This document shows positions 60,705 to 64,000 of a DNA stretch of 64,000 nt, in pieces. Origin of the DNA: Garcia nutans (taxonomy: Eukaryota > Streptophyta > Magnoliopsida > Malpighiales > Euphorbiaceae); the NCBI GenBank assembly GCA_947685225.1, contig CANTUV010000010.1:3596001-3660000 (forward strand), read 5' to 3'. Within the stretch, counting starts at the first letter, position 1, and every line of letters begins with the position of its first letter. A model generated the notes under the pieces. That model worked only from the letters and a program-made list of their open reading frames with translations, searched no databases and had not been told where the DNA came from. Position numbers and translations under genes: made by a program.

Positions 60705-62335
60705 CTTTAGTAAATTAAGTTAATTTTGATTTTTCATTATCTTTATTAGATGGCGATGGACATTTTCGTCTGGTAAAATAAATATTTAAAGAGATATATA
60801 ATTATAAAAAAGACAATCTAAATAAGAATAAAATATTTTTAATTTTTGTACCTAACACATATTTTTTTCACTGGAGATTCTTCTGAAAATAGGTCTATTA
60901 TTAATAGAAGGATTATTTCACTTACATTTGATGAACTGGATACTTCTATTATATCAGCTTTATCTATGTCTAGAAATTTACAATATTTGACATTTTTTTG
61001 CTAGTTGTTGATAATGGCTTCCAAAGAATTGTTGGGTTTGTACAAATTGCTTTCATCGCAAGCACAACAGATAATTGGGAACATACTTCATCTTTAAAAA
61101 TATGAGTGATATTAAAAGAAAAATGTTAAGCATCATTAGATTGAGTATTAAGAACGACTTGAAATAACTTAGGCAATCCATAAATTCTAGTGATCAATGG
61201 TGGTACTGAAAACTTGTCTTTAAAGCCTTGTGCAAGATTGTTTGTTGGTAAACTAATCAATTTAACTACTTGACGACTAAAAATATTGAATGTAGTAGAG
61301 CCTGTATCATCCTCAACAATAGTTTTTAACTTGTACCTGAGAAAAATGTATTAAAAGTTAGTTACATTTAAAATTTATTAAATGTTTTCCCCAAAATAGA
61401 ATGATTCATAGTATACCAACAAAGTGGATGCTCTTTGATTATTCCACATTCACTGCACCAAAGTCGGTCAATATAATTTTGCAGTCCAGACTTGTATTGA
61501 GGATATTTTCTATACCACCAGCCTTTTGAAATATCAACTTCTTTTATGATTGCTTCACATATAAATTTAATGTTCGAGATAAATTTATAAAAAAAAAAGC
61601 TTTTAAAAGGATTTAATTAATTAATCTAAAAAAGTTTTAATATTAGTTATAAATATAATAAATGATTAAACATACCATATCAGAATGAATATCTAAATAC
61701 AATAGTTCTTTAATTTTTTTCTTATTAACATTTTTTTGGGAGTTCATATCAACGGATGAAGGATTGTATACTTTAAGCTTCACAATTTTATCGGCTGGCT
61801 CAGTCAACTTGAAATATAATTTTTATTATTTTTTATAATTTTAATTATAAAAAATCAACAAAATAGAAAATTTACCTTTGTTTAAAATTATGGACATAAA
61901 AAATATCCAAATTGATGAAAATTTTTATTGTTGAAGAGCTATTAATTTAGATTTCACCTGTAATAATATACAAATAAATTTCAACTTTTGAATGTATAAT
62001 AAGCTAAATTATAATAGTGACATAATTTTCTATTTACCATTAAATTTTTTAATATTCATAAATAAAAAGATCATAATAACAACTCAGTTTGATTCTTGGG
62101 CAAAAACATCATCTTCAAAAAATTCAACAACAATCTTGTCTCAAAGAGTAACATTTAGTTTATTATTATTGCACATATAATGCAAATCTTAATAGTCAAG
62201 CTTTAAAAAAAAATTAAAGAATAAATAATTATAAGTATTTTAGAATATACATACCAATAATTTTAATTCTTCCCATGATTTTTATTTCTTCAACACTTGC
62301 AATTGAAATTACCTGACCTATGACATCTAAAAAAA
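60705..62335 (-). pseudogene. Replication protein A large-subunit (RPA1)-like pseudogene
   Basis: Exon-like blocks in order on the minus strand resemble plant RPA1/RPA70-type single-stranded DNA-binding proteins. About 62325-62240: FLDVIGQVISIASVEEIK (OB fold). About 62160-62070: VTL*DKIVVEFFEDDVFAQE, with a stop replacing the usual tryptophan. 61810-61680: LTEPADKIVKLKVYNPSSVD. 61570-61430: EAIIKEVDISKGWWYRKYPQ and LWCSECGIIKEH, the C-terminal zinc-ribbon region with the first cysteine pair lost. 61340-61126: YKLKTIVEDDTGSTTFNIFS to QSNDA*. The tail continues to about 60705 (LDIDKADIIEVSSSS, RRKCPSPSNKDN). Several in-frame stops mean it is dead. It could be a decayed member of the expanded RPA-like family or cargo of a Helitron; no Helitron ends were identified. 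Confidence 0.75.
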
Positions 62336-62379
62336 TTAATAATTCTTACTGAAAAATAAAAATGTGCAAGCTTAGTATG

Positions 62380-62640
62380 AGCGAAAATTTTCGCCTCTAC
62401 TCGCATGTGGAATGGTTCTTGCGACTTCGGCACTGTTAGGCTTGGGGCCTTAAAGAATATGGGGCTAAATTTGGAGAAAATGGAGTCACCACTTGGATGG
62501 GCCGAAAAAAAGAAAGGGATCGATGACTTGATTCCTAAGAAATTTTCAACCCCCTAATGGATTCAGAAAGTTGGGTACGCGTGGAAAAGTTGAGAATAAC
62601 CCAACACCCCCACAACACTCAGTTCATTGAAACATGCCTT
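62380..62640. repeat. Gypsy-type LTR-like fragment
   Basis: Contains 'ggagtcaccacttggatggg', 'caaccccctaatggattcag' and 'gttgggtacgcgtgg' followed by 'aacaccccc'. This text strongly recalls a common plant gypsy LTR/leader repeat. Ends not found. Assigned from memory. Confidence 0.4.
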
Positions 62641-63660
62641 CTTTTTAGGTCTTAATATTATAAAATTTTTAATTAATATAATATTATCCATACTACATAC
62701 AATCATAAAATAAATAAATACTTTATTAAAAATTATAGCAATGTTCAAATAAAATAAATAAATGGACACCCATCCGATAATAAAAATATCCTCACATCGT
62801 CCAATATCTAAAACTAAATAGGACACCCACCAAAAGGCGAAAACGTGTCCTTTACATTAATCCCAAAATATGAAAATAATTTAAATTACATAAAAATTAA
62901 TTAATGAGATACTCAATCATGGAAACATACATCTTACAATTTTAATAAATAAATAATAATCAAGAAAATATTCATCCATGATAAAATTAGACAAATCAGG
63001 TATTAAAATCAAATAAAATAATCATTAAAGCATAAAATAAATTACTTAATCAAATCTAAAACTAAATAAAATAATAAACACGTAAATTTAGATTTACATT
63101 TTGAATTAGGATTTTTTGAATAAAATTAGGGTTTATAGAGTTTATGTTAAAAAAATCAGAGTTTTAGGGTGTAGATTTAGAAACTAGGGTTTAGGGTTTA
63201 AGAAAAGATTAAGGTTTATGAAAATAGGGCTAAAATTATTTACATTGAAAAATATAGTTACTTGTAGTATTTGTTTTGCATGAAAGATATGAACAATCAC
63301 TAAAATTTAAAATGGTATATTTAAATAAATTTAAGTTTAGAGGCGTACTTTCGTTTGTTGATTTCACCAATAATCAAACTTTGATCCAAACAAAACGTTT
63401 GTATCAGCCTTGTATTTGTTGGTTGAATTGAGGACAAGACAATATGCCTACTGCCTTGTTTAGTATTTTTGGCTACTGCCTTGTTGTTTGCTCTTTCAGT
63501 TGTTGCTCACTGCTCACTTGTTTGTTTGTTCGTGGTTCCTCGCTTGAGTGTCTGCTAGTCTCTGTTTAATATTTGCTAATTTAGGGTTATTGCCTGCTAC
63601 TCGTCCCTAGAGAAATCGAAAAGTCCTAGTTTCACGTCTCTTAAAACCTGTATTTATAAA
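62640..63660. other. Non-coding region with short telomere-like motif
   Basis: No protein seen. At 63184-63201 there is ACTAGGGTTTAGGGTTTA, i.e. two TTTAGGG units, amid several other 'agggttta' pieces (63125-63200). The later part (63400-63600) is pyrimidine-rich and less AT-rich, without a recognised gene. Confidence 0.4.
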
Positions 63661-63839
63661 TTGATATTAGGTTTAAATGGATGCATATCGAATTAGTCGG
63701 TTTATTCGACACAAACCGAGTCCATATCGAACTAGTAAACCTTTTATTCGATGAAAACTAACTTCATGTCGAACTCAGATAATTCTAATTCGACAGAGTC
63801 TAAGTTTATGTCGAAATATGTATCCAAATTCGATATAAA

Positions 63840-64000
63840 AAGCTAAAAACCTATCCTATATCGAAATAGGAGAGCTCCATTTTGATATGGAGTTGTCCCA
63901 TATCGAAATAGGGCTCCATTTCGATATAGGAGCATCCCATATCGAAATGGGAAAGCTCCATTTTGATATGGGGCTGTCCCATATCGAAATGAGGCTTCAT
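63840..64000. repeat. Tandem array with alternating inverted TATCGAAAT motif, runs off the window
   Basis: CCCATATCGAAATNGG and its near-inverse CCATTTTGATATGG alternate with spacers GAGCTCC/GCTGTCC. TATCGAAAT recurs at about 63858, 63901, 63940 and 63982, a 40-44 bp period. Looser TCGAA-containing sequence begins near 63685. The array is cut by the window end. Confidence 0.75.

Overview
This window is plant nuclear DNA, most likely from a eudicot. The genes are intron-containing with GT-AG boundaries, the intergenic DNA is very AT-rich, and the recognisable genes have their closest remembered counterparts in Arabidopsis-type families: an organelle-editing DYW-class PPR protein, a hydroxyproline O-galactosyltransferase, a DMP8/9-type gamete membrane protein, an AVT1 amino-acid transporter and S-like T2 ribonucleases. 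I could not fix the genus. No tools were run. All exon boundaries were read by eye from splice signals and reading-frame phase, and family names come from remembered motifs.

Layout. 1-2.1 kb: decayed LTR-like repeat, then a dead hAT transposase (-). 4.16-4.38 kb: a hAT-type MITE with target-site duplication (TSD). 5.03-5.89 kb: a three-exon uL18 (ribosomal L18p/L5e) family gene (+). 7.1-9.9 kb: an internally deleted LINE, then two copies of the start of an auxin response factor gene facing away from each other around a foldback element. 10.48-11.15 kb: a DMP8/9-like gene (+) with a one-base frameshift near its start. 11.66-14.85 kb (5' leader to about 16.8 kb): intact GALT3-like gene (-), tail-to-tail with DMP. 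16.8-21.1 kb: mostly AT-rich non-coding DNA. 21.15-22.94 kb: a palindromic TRIM-like composite retroelement flanked by a 5-bp TSD. 23-30.6 kb: AT-rich DNA with decayed repeats and MITEs.

30.67-36.25 kb: a T2 ribonuclease gene (-) whose first exon is split by a 4.66-kb Ty1/copia element with TSD GGTAC. 36.7-39.3 kb: nested and adjacent MITE/hAT elements. 40.19-41.39 kb: a second T2 ribonuclease pseudogene (-), lacking the exon for the first catalytic motif and carrying a SINE. 44.58-46.36 kb: an intact, intronless OTP85-like DYW PPR gene (-). It is head-to-head with a P-class PPR gene (+, 47.47-48.45 kb) broken by two one-base frameshifts. 52.24-54.13 kb: an intact three-exon AVT1-type transporter (-). 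54.69-54.86 kb: a perfect 80-bp-arm hairpin MITE with a 9-bp TSD. 55-60.7 kb: AT-rich DNA with Stowaway-like MITEs. 60.7-62.3 kb: a replication protein A large-subunit-like pseudogene (-). 62.4-64 kb: gypsy-type LTR-like sequence and a tandem array running off the window end.

The genes form no common pathway. The apparently working set is uL18, GALT3, OTP85 and AVT1. The apparently broken set is DMP9, the P-class PPR, both T2 RNases, the RPA-like copy and the ARF fragments. The DMP and PPR lesions all sit in short homopolymer runs, so assembly error must be excluded before they are called pseudogenes. The most interesting structures are the palindromic TRIM composite, the DMP8/9 frameshift, the retrotransposon-split ribonuclease and the divergent pair of captured ARF starts.
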